A stretch of DNA of 64,000 nt from Herpetosiphon aurantiacus DSM 785 (lineage in GTDB: Bacteria > Chloroflexota > Chloroflexia > Chloroflexales > Herpetosiphonaceae). The stretch spans positions 2,867,199-2,931,198 of the forward strand of contig CP000875.1 in assembly GCA_000018565.1 (NCBI GenBank). The letters are read 5' to 3'. The notes beneath the pieces are model-generated. The model saw only the letters and a list, made by a program, of their open reading frames with translations. It was not told the origin of the DNA and made no database searches. Made by a program: the position numbers and the translations under genes. Position 1 is the stretch's first letter, and every line of letters starts with the position of its first letter. Positions 18,655 to 28,168 of this stretch are shown here, one piece after another.

Positions 18655-21141
18655 ATGACGACCCTGCCTAATGCTGAAACGCTGCAACAAGCCGAAGCCT
18701 TGCTCGCTCAAATTCCACTTGATCGCATTCCAGCCCATCAACGCCCACGCGCTGATTGGATGCTTGACGATCAGTTTCCGATCAGCAGTTTTGTTGGGCG
18801 CGAAGATTTGTTAAAGCAATTAGCGGCGGCCATGGCCTCAACCACCCCAACTATGATTGTGCCAACGCTGGCGATTACTGGCATGGGCGGCATTGGCAAA
18901 ACCAGCCTTGCGCTCGAATTTGCCTATCGCTATGGCCATTATTTTGCTGGTGGCGTATATTGGATCAACGCCGACTATACGCCAATCGCCACCACGGCTG
19001 CAACGATCTTGCCCTCGGTTGATCGATTGTGGCAAAAGTTATTTCCTCAGCGTGATAGCAGCCAAATCAGCCCTGAACAGCGGCTTAACGAGATTAAAAG
19101 CTTTTTCAATAGCCCAATTCCGCGCCTGTTGATTTTTGATAATTGCGAGCAACAATGGATTTTTGAAAGCTATCGGCCAGGCCCGCAAAGCGGCTGTCGT
19201 GTGCTGATGACTAGTCGCAACGCGGTTTGGTCATCGAGCAATGTTCGTGCAATTGCGATTGATTTGCTGACCCCAGCTGAAAGTCGCCAGATGCTGCAAA
19301 AACTTGCTCCACGAGTTACCGATGCTGAGGCCGATGATTTAGCCAAACTGGTGGGTTATTTGCCTTTAGCATTGCATGTAATGGGCGTGGCCTTGGGAAC
19401 ACTTGAACCATCATTACCTGTCGCCAATTATTATCAACGAGTGCAGCAAGCCTTAGTAGCCGAACTCGAAACCAGCGCCAACACCTTGCAAAACCTCCAT
19501 CGTTCGCCAACTAACCATCAATGGAGCGTCGTTGCTACGGTGCGCGTGAGCTATGGCCTGCTCAAACGCAGCTATCAGGATGAAGCCAAACTACGCCATC
19601 TGTTATTGTTGCTGGCATGTTGTGCGCCAAATGCGCCAATTCCAATCGATCTGTTGGTACGAGCAACCGAGCAGGATTCGGCGACCGTTGGCGGATGGTT
19701 GTACGTACTACGCCAAAGCGGCTTTTTCGATCACGACCCACCGCAGTTGCACCCGCTGATGCGCGAGGCGATTCGCATTATTGAAGCCGAGCACTACCCC
19801 AACGCCGCCAACATAATGACCGCTGCTTTGGTGGCTGAGGGCAAGGATGCTCATGAAAAATGGCAGCGTGAGGCGATGTTGGCTCTAGTGCCTCACCTAA
19901 GCGCTTGCCATGAAACCGAAAAAACGAAGCAAGGTTATACGGGCAATGTACTAGCAATTATCGCTCAAATTAACCAACGACAAGGTAACTACCGCCAAGC
20001 AGAGCAATCTATGCGTGAAGTGTTAGAGTATGAAATTGCCGTGTATGGTTACGAGAAACAAGAAGTGATTACAACTCAGCATAATCTTGCTAATATATTA
20101 TACGATCAAGGTCTATATATAGAAGCATTGAACCTCTTCCAAGAAATACTAACTATCGAACAACAAATATTAGACGCAGAACATCCCCATATTCTAGCTA
20201 CTAAACATGAACTCGCAAGGGTTTTACAGGCCCAAGGTGAATATGCACAAGCCTTGGAGTTATATCAAACCGTCCTTGCTAGTAACCAACGAGTTTTAGG
20301 CACTGATCATCCTTCAACTCTCGCTTCTCAGCATAATATTGCAAGTGTGTTTCTTGCCCAAGGAGATTACATCCAAGCACAGGAACTCTACCAAACAGTC
20401 TTTACCATTCAACAACGAGTTTTGGGCGAAAATCATCCTTCTACCCTTGCCGCTCAACATGAGCTTGCGAGGGTGTTAGTCGCTCAAGGCAACTATGTAA
20501 AAGCACAGGATATTTTCAAGGCAGTCCTTGTCATTAATCAACGAAACTTAGGGACGGATCATCCTCATACACTCACCACCCAACATGAACTTGCGAGGGT
20601 ATTCCTCATGCTAGGTGACTATGATCAATCCTTGGATCTCTTTCAAACAGTTCTCGTTATAAATCAAAGGGTTTTAGGGGCAGAGCATCCTTTGACCCTC
20701 TCCACTCAACATCATCTAGCAAGCATATTTCTCGCTCAAGGCAACTATGTAAAAGCACAGGAAGTTTTTCAGGCAGTTCTTCCTACCAAACAACAGGTTT
20801 TAGGCGCGGAGCATCCCGATACCCTCGCTACCCAGCATAATATAGCAAGTATATTTTATAGCCAAGAAGCCTACGACCAAGCCCTAGATATTTCCCAAAC
20901 AGTCCTCAACATTGAAAAACAAACTTTAGGAGATGATCATCCTGATACTCTCATAACTCAATCCAATATTGCTGTATGCATGGCCCGACAGGGCCAATAT
21001 TACGAGGCTGTAGCGTTGTTCTATGAGATTATCCCCAAGCAAATTCGCTGTTATGGAGGAACTACTCATCCCAAGGTGCAGGCGAGCATTGAAATTCGTG
21101 ATGCAATTGTGGCGGCTTTTTGGCAAAAGGAGCAAGGCTAG
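18655..21141 (+). CDS. NB-ARC ATPase with kinesin-light-chain-type TPR array
   Basis: A STAND protein of 828 residues. Residues ~45-300 form an NB-ARC module: P-loop GMGGIGKTSLA, Walker B RLLIFDNCE, RNBS-B CRVLMTSRN and a GLPL-like box GYLPLALHVMG. A winged-helix region precedes residue ~420. From ~450 to ~800 come about eight 42-residue TPRs of the kinesin light chain pattern (GAEHPDTLATQHNIA, YDQALDISQTVL), alike enough to show recent duplication. Such proteins act as nucleotide-gated switches in regulation or defence. No effector domain is recognisable in the ~40-residue N-terminus. The start at 18655 has GGGAG 8 bases upstream; the ATG at 18622 has none. It is divergent from the cyclase-like gene, with ~155 bp between them that may hold both promoters. 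Confidence 0.87.
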   Translation: MTTLPNAETLQQAEALLAQIPLDRIPAHQRPRADWMLDDQFPISSFVGREDLLKQLAAAMASTTPTMIVPTLAITGMGGIGKTSLALEFAYRYGHYFAGGVYWINADYTPIATTAATILPSVDRLWQKLFPQRDSSQISPEQRLNEIKSFFNSPIPRLLIFDNCEQQWIFESYRPGPQSGCRVLMTSRNAVWSSSNVRAIAIDLLTPAESRQMLQKLAPRVTDAEADDLAKLVGYLPLALHVMGVALGTLEPSLPVANYYQRVQQALVAELETSANTLQNLHRSPTNHQWSVVATVRVSYGLLKRSYQDEAKLRHLLLLLACCAPNAPIPIDLLVRATEQDSATVGGWLYVLRQSGFFDHDPPQLHPLMREAIRIIEAEHYPNAANIMTAALVAEGKDAHEKWQREAMLALVPHLSACHETEKTKQGYTGNVLAIIAQINQRQGNYRQAEQSMREVLEYEIAVYGYEKQEVITTQHNLANILYDQGLYIEALNLFQEILTIEQQILDAEHPHILATKHELARVLQAQGEYAQALELYQTVLASNQRVLGTDHPSTLASQHNIASVFLAQGDYIQAQELYQTVFTIQQRVLGENHPSTLAAQHELARVLVAQGNYVKAQDIFKAVLVINQRNLGTDHPHTLTTQHELARVFLMLGDYDQSLDLFQTVLVINQRVLGAEHPLTLSTQHHLASIFLAQGNYVKAQEVFQAVLPTKQQVLGAEHPDTLATQHNIASIFYSQEAYDQALDISQTVLNIEKQTLGDDHPDTLITQSNIAVCMARQGQYYEAVALFYEIIPKQIRCYGGTTHPKVQASIEIRDAIVAAFWQKEQG

Positions 21142-21150
21142 CACAATTGA

Positions 21151-21340
21151 TTCACGAAGGACACAAAGGGGTCAAGTTTCAGAGTTCAGTTTAAATTCAT
21201 AAGACTACTAGCCACTAGCCCCTGAAACCCGACCCCTATTAGTCCTCTGCGTTCAACCGCGAACCATTTTTTTGCCACGAATTTCTCGAATTCCACGAAA
21301 ATATACATCCTTCGTGCGCTTCGCGTCCTTCGTGGTTTCA
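21151..21340. repeat. TTCGTG-type intergenic repeat cluster
   Basis: The gap 21142-21375 carries CACGAAGGACACAAAGG near 21152, a GACCCCTATT word near 21230, CACGAATTTCTCGAATTCC near 21275 and three nonamers (CTTCGTGCG, CTTCGCGTC, CTTCGTGG) at 21309-21335. I see no gene or hairpin terminator here. Confidence 0.65.
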
Positions 21341-21375
21341 GTTAACTTATCTTTTGTGCTCTATGCTCTATGCTC

Positions 21376-22968
21376 TTACTTAATCGTCATTGGCAACGCC
21401 ACTTGATACCATAACGAGCCACTTTCGACCGCGCCCATATCGCAGGCCGCACCCACAAAGCCTGCCAAACCACGTTGATCGGTCACAGCAGAGCTTGAGC
21501 ATGAGCCAGCATCGGTCGATGCGCTATGGCTGAGTGGCAAGTAGGTTGGGGTTGGGCCACCATACCAGCCCAATGGTCGCAAGCTTGGCCCAGTAAATGG
21601 TTTATTACCATCGATGGTTTGCGTGCCACAACTTCCATCACTCCACATACTAAAGCTCATGCTCGGCACTTGGCTGGCATAGCCACATTGCGCTCCTGCC
21701 GGGGCATTATTATAGGTAAGAATGCTGTTATCGACCGTAAATAGAGTGCCAGCATGATAGATTCCACCGCCAGCGATCTCTGCATTATTGGCGGTCATGG
21801 TCACACGATCGATTACCAGTGTGCTATTCGGGCGATTATTCAGCCCAGCCCCACGCTGAGCCTTGTTTTTGGCGAGAGTGCTATACCTCAAGACGGCCAC
21901 GCCTGTATTATCAAGTGCTCCGCCATCGCTCTGTAAAGCTTCATTATTAGTTAGGGTCGAGCGTTCGATCAACAGGCCACCCTGGTTGGCAATGCCGCCA
22001 CCAGCTACTGCCGACAAATTCTGATCAATAATGCCATTTTTGAAGGTCAAGCTTGAATTAGCGGTAATATAGCCCCCAGCGCCTTCGTTAAAAGCCACAT
22101 TATCGGCAATTTTGCTGGCGTTAAATTCAATTGTGCTGCCTCCGCGCAGATAAATGCCACCGCCTTGACCAGCAATATTACTCCAGATACGTCCGCCTTG
22201 AAACACCCCGTAGCTTTGCTGAATCACGAGGCCACCACCAAAATCGGTATGTTCACGGCCTTGTAATTCGTTTAGCTCAAAATTCGTTTGGCTAATATCT
22301 AAATTTGCCGTCCATGCCTCAAGCCCAGCGCCTTCGGTCTCGGCTTTGTTAGTGCTAAATTTGCTATTACGAATTGTTAGATTGCCAGTATTAAAACTTA
22401 CGCCACCGCCGCTGCCACTCGATCGATTGGCTTCAATCAGGCTATCAATCAGGCTCAGGTTGGTATGTTGCGCCCCAATCCCACCACCAAAAGTTGTCGC
22501 TTGGCTATGCTTAATTGTTACTTGGTTGAGGGCCAAATTGGTAAACTCGCCGCTCCAATTTGGCTCGGCAAAAATCGCCCCGCTATGCTGAGCATTGCCA
22601 TTCGTCAGGATGATGCGCTGAATTTCGACCCGCGCTTGTTGGCTGACCCAAAAAATTCGCGTGGTATTGCCGCCAGAGAGCGTAATTTTGCCGCCACCAT
22701 CAATCACCGAGCCATCGTGCAAAAATTTTTGGCTGGTTAAAACAATCGTATGCGGATTCGGCCCACAATTAAAGGTCAGCGTGCCGCCAGGGGCTTGTTC
22801 GCCTGGAAAAAGCTGAGCCAAGCCAGCATCAAAGGCCGCCTCGTTACAACTAGCAGGTGTGCCAGTGCCTACCACCACGCTATCGGCAGCAACTGGGCGG
22901 CTATCCCAAACTAGCCCTAAACCAAGCATGATCAATCCACTTAACAGAATTTTTTTACGCCGTAGCAT
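21376..22968 (-). CDS. Secreted right-handed beta-helix protein with choice-of-anchor Q-type C-terminus
   Basis: A protein of 530 residues. Residues 1-28 are a signal peptide (KKILLSGLIMLGLGLVW, cleavage near VAA-D). The body has repeated turns such as GGGIYLRGGSTIEF and NAEIAGGGIYHAGTL, the pattern of polymorphic-outer-membrane/pectate-lyase-like parallel beta-helices. The C-terminus (HSASTDAGSC ... DQRGLAGFVGAACDMGAVE) matches the choice-of-anchor Q family, often found with such helices. No catalytic residues were identified, so it is more likely structural or adhesive than an enzyme. AGGAGC 7 bases upstream supports the start. It precedes the eut genes' end by a short gap and seems independent of them. 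Confidence 0.82.
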   Translation of the reverse strand: MLRRKKILLSGLIMLGLGLVWDSRPVAADSVVVGTGTPASCNEAAFDAGLAQLFPGEQAPGGTLTFNCGPNPHTIVLTSQKFLHDGSVIDGGGKITLSGGNTTRIFWVSQQARVEIQRIILTNGNAQHSGAIFAEPNWSGEFTNLALNQVTIKHSQATTFGGGIGAQHTNLSLIDSLIEANRSSGSGGGVSFNTGNLTIRNSKFSTNKAETEGAGLEAWTANLDISQTNFELNELQGREHTDFGGGLVIQQSYGVFQGGRIWSNIAGQGGGIYLRGGSTIEFNASKIADNVAFNEGAGGYITANSSLTFKNGIIDQNLSAVAGGGIANQGGLLIERSTLTNNEALQSDGGALDNTGVAVLRYSTLAKNKAQRGAGLNNRPNSTLVIDRVTMTANNAEIAGGGIYHAGTLFTVDNSILTYNNAPAGAQCGYASQVPSMSFSMWSDGSCGTQTIDGNKPFTGPSLRPLGWYGGPTPTYLPLSHSASTDAGSCSSSAVTDQRGLAGFVGAACDMGAVESGSLWYQVALPMTIK

Positions 22969-23054
22969 TGCATTTGCTCCTACTAGCCATCAATCCGATA
23001 GCAGTAGCCTAGCAAAGCACAGCCGATAAAACTTGACATTTTCTACCAAGTTTA

Positions 23055-23828
23055 TTATTCAAGCGTGGGATTATTGGTTGCGCCAAGTTGCTGGCGCTCG
23101 TCCTTGAGGGCGACTCCGGTCAAACGCCGTTGACGAGCCTGCCCCAACAAATACATCAATAAATCGCTAGCTGCTACATAACTCAAGCCTTGGGGGTGAA
23201 TGTTGGAGATGCAGTTGCGCTCAGCATCGTTGCGGCCTCGCTGCGGCGCATAAGTTAAATAGATGCCCAAACTATCGGCAACGCTCAAGCCAGGTCGCTC
23301 ACCAATTAATATCACCACTAACTCGGCCTTGAGCAATTCGCCAATTTCATCGCCAATTGCCACCCGCCCTTGTTCAACCAGCACCAACGGCGCTAGCGAC
23401 CAACCAAGCGACTCAAGTTGCGGTTTGATTATGTTCAGCAGCGGTACAGCATGACGTTCAATCGCCACCGCCGACAAGCCATCGGCTACCACCAAGGCTA
23501 CAATGCATGGATCAGTTTGCAAGGCCTCTAGTTGCAGACGCGATTCAACATGCAAGCTGCGGCCTAAATCTGGTCGCTTGAGATAGGTCGCCCGATCCAA
23601 AGCGGCACTTTTGAGCCTGAGTATTTGGGGAAATTCAGGTTGTAACGCGCTGGCAATCGCCGCAAAATCGACCTGGGCATGGACTGCATCACGGGCTAAG
23701 GCATGGTCTTGTTGAAACGCCAAATTGGCCTTGGTTGGCAGCGCATCGCCCACTCGACCAATGCCAATCCGCGCATTTGTAAATTGGCGCAAGCGTTGCC
23801 AAAGCTCATTTTCAGATTGTTCGGCCAT
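23055..23828 (-). CDS. eutC: Ethanolamine ammonia-lyase, small subunit
   Basis: A protein of 257 residues, near the usual EutC length. With EutB it forms the adenosylcobalamin-dependent lyase that converts ethanolamine to acetaldehyde and ammonia. Family landmarks are LRQFTNARIGIGRVG at the N-terminus, ALARDAVHAQVDF, VVADGLSAVAIE and LIGERPGLSVADSLGIYLTY. Its ATG overlaps the eutB stop by one base (TAATG), which implies translational coupling. No carboxysome-like shell, EutD/E or EutA reactivase genes are nearby, so the acetaldehyde must be handled by enzymes encoded elsewhere or left free. Confidence 0.95.
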   Translation of the reverse strand: MAEQSENELWQRLRQFTNARIGIGRVGDALPTKANLAFQQDHALARDAVHAQVDFAAIASALQPEFPQILRLKSAALDRATYLKRPDLGRSLHVESRLQLEALQTDPCIVALVVADGLSAVAIERHAVPLLNIIKPQLESLGWSLAPLVLVEQGRVAIGDEIGELLKAELVVILIGERPGLSVADSLGIYLTYAPQRGRNDAERNCISNIHPQGLSYVAASDLLMYLLGQARQRRLTGVALKDERQQLGATNNPTLE

Positions 23829-25219
23829 TACAATGCTCCCAACTGGGCGGCTGATTGCAACAAACGATGGCGCTCGTTGGCAATCAAACGGCCTGCTTGA
23901 TCGCTAATGCCAAGCTGTTGCAGCCATGCTTCAAACTCGGGGGCTGGGCGCAAACCCAAGGTTGTTTGCACAAAACGAATATCGTGATATGAGCTGCTTT
24001 GATAATTGAGCATAATATCGTCAGCGCCAGGCACGCCCATCACATAGGTGCAACCAGCGCTGGCCAGCAGCACCAGCAAATTATCAATATCGTTTTGATC
24101 AGCCTCGGCATGGTTGGTATAGCAGGCATCGCAGCCCATCGGCAGGCCCAACAATTTGCCACAAAAATGATCTTCTAAGGCCGCTCGGGTAATTTGCTTG
24201 CCATCGTAGAGATATTCAGGGCCGATAAAACCCACAACGGTGTTGAGCAGCAATGGCTCAAAGGCTCGCGCTACCGCATAAGCACGCGCCTCGCAGGTCT
24301 GTTGATCAACGCCATGATGGGCATTAGCTGAAAGTGCGCTGCCTTGGCCAGTTTCAAAATACATCACATTATTGCCAATTGTGCCACGCTGCAAGCCGCG
24401 TGCTGCTTGATTGGCTTCGTGCAACAGCGCCAAATCGATGCCAAAACTACGATTGGCCGCCTCGGTCCCGGCAATCGATTGAAACACTAAATCGACTGGA
24501 GCACCGAGCTCGATCACCTGCAAGGCGGTGGTGACATGAGCCAACACACACGATTGCACCGGCATGGCATAGCGCTGACGTAATTCATCAATTAAATGCA
24601 GCAAACTGGTCATAGCTTGCGGGCTATCGGTCGCTGGATTGATCCCAATCACCGCATCGCCACAGCCATACAACAAGCCATCGAAAATTGCCGCTGCAAT
24701 GCCTTGGGGATCATCGGTTGGATGATTGGGTTGCAAGCGTGAGGAAAAACGCCCCGCCAAGCCCAAGGTATTACGAAAGCGCGTAATCACTTGGCACTTT
24801 TTGGCAACCGCAATCAAATCTTGGTTGCGCATAATTTTGGAAACTGCCGCCGCCATTTCGGGCGTAATGCCTGCGGCAACCGCCGCCAATTGCTGGCTAT
24901 CAGTGCGATAATCGAGCAACCACTCGCGCAAACCACCAACCGTCAAATGGCGAATTGGTGCAAACGCTGCCTGATCATGGCTATCGATGATCAAGCGTGT
25001 TACTTCATCGGTTTCATAGGGGATGACGACTTCGTTGAGAAAGGTCGTTAGGGGAACATCAGCCAAACACCACTGCGCCGCCACTCGTTCCTCAGCACTA
25101 GCGGCGATTAAGCCCGCCAAAGCATCGCCCGAACGTTCAGGCGTAGCCTTAGCCAAGAGAGTTTTGAGCGAATCAAATTGATACTGGCGTTGGCGAATTG
25201 AATGCTGATAGCTGGTCAT
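23828..25219 (-). CDS. eutB: Ethanolamine ammonia-lyase, large subunit
   Basis: A protein of 463 residues, close to the usual ~454. It is the catalytic TIM-barrel chain that binds ethanolamine and the adenosylcobalamin cofactor together with EutC. Conserved segments are visible: GLAGRFSSRLQPNHPTDDP, YGCGDAVIGINPATDS, QTCEARAYAVARAFEP, NTVVGFIGPEYLYDGKQI and GLPMGCDACYTNHAEADQND. The start is placed at the ATG at 25219 with GGGAG 7 bases upstream; the frame to 25240 has no ribosome site. The upstream ~230 bp lie between divergent genes. I saw no cobalamin-riboswitch signature there, though I could not fold it. Confidence 0.96.
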   Translation of the reverse strand: MTSYQHSIRQRQYQFDSLKTLLAKATPERSGDALAGLIAASAEERVAAQWCLADVPLTTFLNEVVIPYETDEVTRLIIDSHDQAAFAPIRHLTVGGLREWLLDYRTDSQQLAAVAAGITPEMAAAVSKIMRNQDLIAVAKKCQVITRFRNTLGLAGRFSSRLQPNHPTDDPQGIAAAIFDGLLYGCGDAVIGINPATDSPQAMTSLLHLIDELRQRYAMPVQSCVLAHVTTALQVIELGAPVDLVFQSIAGTEAANRSFGIDLALLHEANQAARGLQRGTIGNNVMYFETGQGSALSANAHHGVDQQTCEARAYAVARAFEPLLLNTVVGFIGPEYLYDGKQITRAALEDHFCGKLLGLPMGCDACYTNHAEADQNDIDNLLVLLASAGCTYVMGVPGADDIMLNYQSSSYHDIRFVQTTLGLRPAPEFEAWLQQLGISDQAGRLIANERHRLLQSAAQLGAL

Positions 25220-25451
25220 AGGCAGTCTCCCACAGCACAAGCATTGCCAATTATGGCATTGTTTCTAGCGCATTGCAATCAGAGCGCAAGCCACAAAGAA
25301 CAACAACATTCGATTTGACCAATTGTAGACAGCTAGCTATGCTTAATCGTAGGAGCCAGCATGGTTCCATTCATGCTGACTCACGATTCCACAGACTGCT
25401 CAAGTATCCGTTCACCACAGGTTATACCACCCAACGGAGTAAGGAATTACG

Positions 25452-28130
25452 ATGATCCAGTGGTTGCGCCAATCGCTGCTCCGCCAAGTATTCAGTGGCT
25501 ATTTATTATTTGGGAGTGTGATTATTGGGGTTGGTTTAGTGATGAATGGCATTGTGCGTCAGCAACTGATGCGCGAGTTTCAGGCCAGCGATCAAGCCTT
25601 AGGCCAAGCCATCGCCGTGCAAACCGACAGTCGGCTGCAAAATGCCCGCGATTCATTAGTCGCGTTGGCCGCCTTAGATCCCGAAATCTTTACCACAAGC
25701 GCCTATCCCGCGATGGAGAATGCATTTAAGGCCTTCAAGGCAGCCCGCCCAGATATTGATCGGGTTTATTGGATCGATCGGCGTGGCCATATGCAAGTTT
25801 CAGTTCCCTACGATATTCGCACGCTTGGAACTGATTTTAGCGAGGAACGAATTTTTCTGCGGGCAAGTCAAGCTGATACGCCCTTTATCAATGGCGGCTC
25901 GGTTGATCTAACCACATTTAATGCGGTGGCAATTATTGCGATTCCCATTCGTGATCAGCAAAACCAATTTGTCGGAATTTTGGCAACCAATGTGCTTTTA
26001 GCCGATTTTAGCCAGCCCTTGAATCTGATTGTGAATCAACCAAGCCAGCAAGCCCAAGGCTTGCGCCTGAGTATGCTTGATGATCGCGGGATGTTAATCG
26101 CCAGCCAAGAGCGTGAGCGCTTACTCCAGCCAATTGGCAGCGAAATCCCAGGCGTTGAGGCGGCACTGCTAGGCCAGCCAACCAGCCAACTTGGGCTTGA
26201 TCTGCAACAACAGCAATGGTTATATAGCTCGGTTCCAGTTCCTAGTGTTGGCTGGGTGGTGATTGTGCAACGCCCTGCAAGTGCAGTTTTTCAAGTTGTC
26301 AATCGCTTTAGCACTTGGCTGTTGGTGGTGGCTTTGTTGTTTGCTGGTGGTGGTTGGCTTTTCTGGCTTTTTTTGGTGCGCCATATGATTCATCCCTTGC
26401 ATCATTTGGCCACGAGCTATCAGCTGGTCGAGCCTACGGTCAATCGCCCGAAAACCAGCCAGCTCAGCGTTCGCCACGATGAAGTTGGGACGCTCGCCCG
26501 CTCGTTGCAACGGCTTGATCAGGATATTAGCAAACGCCTGAGTGAACTTCAAATTTTATTGGAGACCTCGAATGCAGTGGTCGGCACGCTTGATCCGCAA
26601 ACCGTTATTGATACAATTACCCATGAAGTGCAGCGCTTAGTTGATAGCCAAGCGGTTGTGGTTTTAGTGCCCGATGATCATGGAGCCTTGCGCGTTTTAG
26701 CCAGCACAGGCCGTAGTAAAGCCTATGATCAGACTGTTTCAGTTCAACCAAATGACCCCTTATCGCCCTCGGCTACTGCCTTGCGCCAAGGCCAACCAGT
26801 TCAAATGTTGGCCGATAGCGGCGAGTATTTCCCAGCGTCGATTGCCAAACAAGGCTTTCGTTCCTTGCTAGCGATTCCGATTATTAGCCATCATGTCGGC
26901 AATGTGGTGGTAATGGTCTATCGCACCAACGCCCAAGCCTTCGATGCCAATGATCTAAAATTGCTCTTGATGTTTGCCAATTACGCAACCCTTGCCTGGG
27001 AACACGCGGTGTTGTATGAACGCAGTGATGTGCGCTTACAAGCGGTTGCCCACGAAAATGAGCAACTTTATTTGGCGGCAACCCATGAAAAACAAACCTT
27101 AGCCGCAATTATCGATAGTATGCGCGATGGGCTGATTCTGGCAGGCGTTGATGATCGGTTGCTGGTGGCGAATCCGCGTGCCCGTACACTTTTAGCGCTT
27201 GGCGATGGGGCAATCGATCAGCTAAGCTTAACTGAAATCTATCAACGCCTACGGCAGCAGGCGGTCGATCAAGCACAGTATGATCGCGGTTTTGCCCAAG
27301 CCCAAAGCCGCCAGCCGCAGGTTTGGCTGCTCGAAACGGTCAACGATACCAATACCATTGTTTTTGAGATCCACCATTTCCATGTTGGTGATCAGCAACA
27401 GTTGATTGGCTATGGCTTGGTCTTGCGCGATATTACCCATGAACATGAAGTTGAGCAATTCAAAACAACCCTGCTGGCGGCAGTTGGCCATGAGTTACGC
27501 ACGCCATTAGCTGCAATTAAAGGCAATGCCTCGACCCTGCTGCAAGATGATATTGTTTGGCCGCTGGCTGAGCAACGTCACTTTTTAAGCACGATTAGCA
27601 GTGAAGCCGATCGCTTGGCCAGTATGGTGACCAATTTGCTAGATATCTCACGCTTTGAAGCTGGATTATTGCCACTCCAGCGTGAATGGTATGCACTCGA
27701 TCAACTGATCGCTGCCGGAATTCAGCGCGTGGCCCGTCCAATCCCACGCTTGGAGCTCGATTTACCTACTCCAGCCCCAGCGATTTATGTCGATGCTGCT
27801 CGCTTTGAGGTCGTGATTCGCAATTTGGTCGCCAATGGGTTAGCCTATGGCGAAGGCTTTATTCAAATTCAGGCTCGTTGTGAGCAACAGCACTTAATTG
27901 TTCAGGTGCGTGATGATGGCCCAGGCATCGCCAACCATGATCTGCCCTATGTTTTCCAGCGCTTTTATCGCGCACACCATGGCATTCAACGTCGTTCGGG
28001 TGGCACTGGCTTAGGATTGGCGATCTGCAAGGCCTTTATTGAAGCTCATGGCGGTAAAATCTGGGGTGAAAACGATCAGGCTGGAACAACGATAGTCTTT
28101 CAAATTCCAATCGTGGGCAACGCCGGATAA
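25452..28130 (+). CDS. Membrane sensor histidine kinase (dCache-HAMP-GAF-PAS-HisKA-HATPase)
   Basis: A protein of 892 residues. One membrane helix (VFSGYLLFGSVIIGVGLV) precedes an extracytoplasmic double-Cache-like ligand domain (~40-285, with VYWIDRRGHMQVSVPYD), and a second helix lies at ~290-312. A HAMP linker, a GAF-like domain (~375-520) and a PAS-like domain (~550-660, SMRDGLILAGVDDRLLVANPRA) follow. The HisKA phospho-acceptor is H680 in GHELRTPLAAIKG. The ATP-binding domain has N-box VVIRNLVANGLAYGEG, G1 DDGPGI and G2 GGTGLGL. It would phosphorylate the regulator encoded 38 bases downstream. Cache domains often bind small organic acids or amines; the ligand is unknown. It is divergent from eutBC, so sensing linked to amine use is possible but unproven. 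Confidence 0.9.
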   Translation: MIQWLRQSLLRQVFSGYLLFGSVIIGVGLVMNGIVRQQLMREFQASDQALGQAIAVQTDSRLQNARDSLVALAALDPEIFTTSAYPAMENAFKAFKAARPDIDRVYWIDRRGHMQVSVPYDIRTLGTDFSEERIFLRASQADTPFINGGSVDLTTFNAVAIIAIPIRDQQNQFVGILATNVLLADFSQPLNLIVNQPSQQAQGLRLSMLDDRGMLIASQERERLLQPIGSEIPGVEAALLGQPTSQLGLDLQQQQWLYSSVPVPSVGWVVIVQRPASAVFQVVNRFSTWLLVVALLFAGGGWLFWLFLVRHMIHPLHHLATSYQLVEPTVNRPKTSQLSVRHDEVGTLARSLQRLDQDISKRLSELQILLETSNAVVGTLDPQTVIDTITHEVQRLVDSQAVVVLVPDDHGALRVLASTGRSKAYDQTVSVQPNDPLSPSATALRQGQPVQMLADSGEYFPASIAKQGFRSLLAIPIISHHVGNVVVMVYRTNAQAFDANDLKLLLMFANYATLAWEHAVLYERSDVRLQAVAHENEQLYLAATHEKQTLAAIIDSMRDGLILAGVDDRLLVANPRARTLLALGDGAIDQLSLTEIYQRLRQQAVDQAQYDRGFAQAQSRQPQVWLLETVNDTNTIVFEIHHFHVGDQQQLIGYGLVLRDITHEHEVEQFKTTLLAAVGHELRTPLAAIKGNASTLLQDDIVWPLAEQRHFLSTISSEADRLASMVTNLLDISRFEAGLLPLQREWYALDQLIAAGIQRVARPIPRLELDLPTPAPAIYVDAARFEVVIRNLVANGLAYGEGFIQIQARCEQQHLIVQVRDDGPGIANHDLPYVFQRFYRAHHGIQRRSGGTGLGLAICKAFIEAHGGKIWGENDQAGTTIVFQIPIVGNAG

Positions 28131-28168
28131 TGCTGATTCGATGATCGCTTGATGAAGGAGCACTCTGC

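Noticed and set aside
25220-25451. Cobalamin riboswitch before eutB
   Set aside because: Expected because the enzyme needs B12, but I could not find a B12-box-like word or clear stem pattern on the eut strand.
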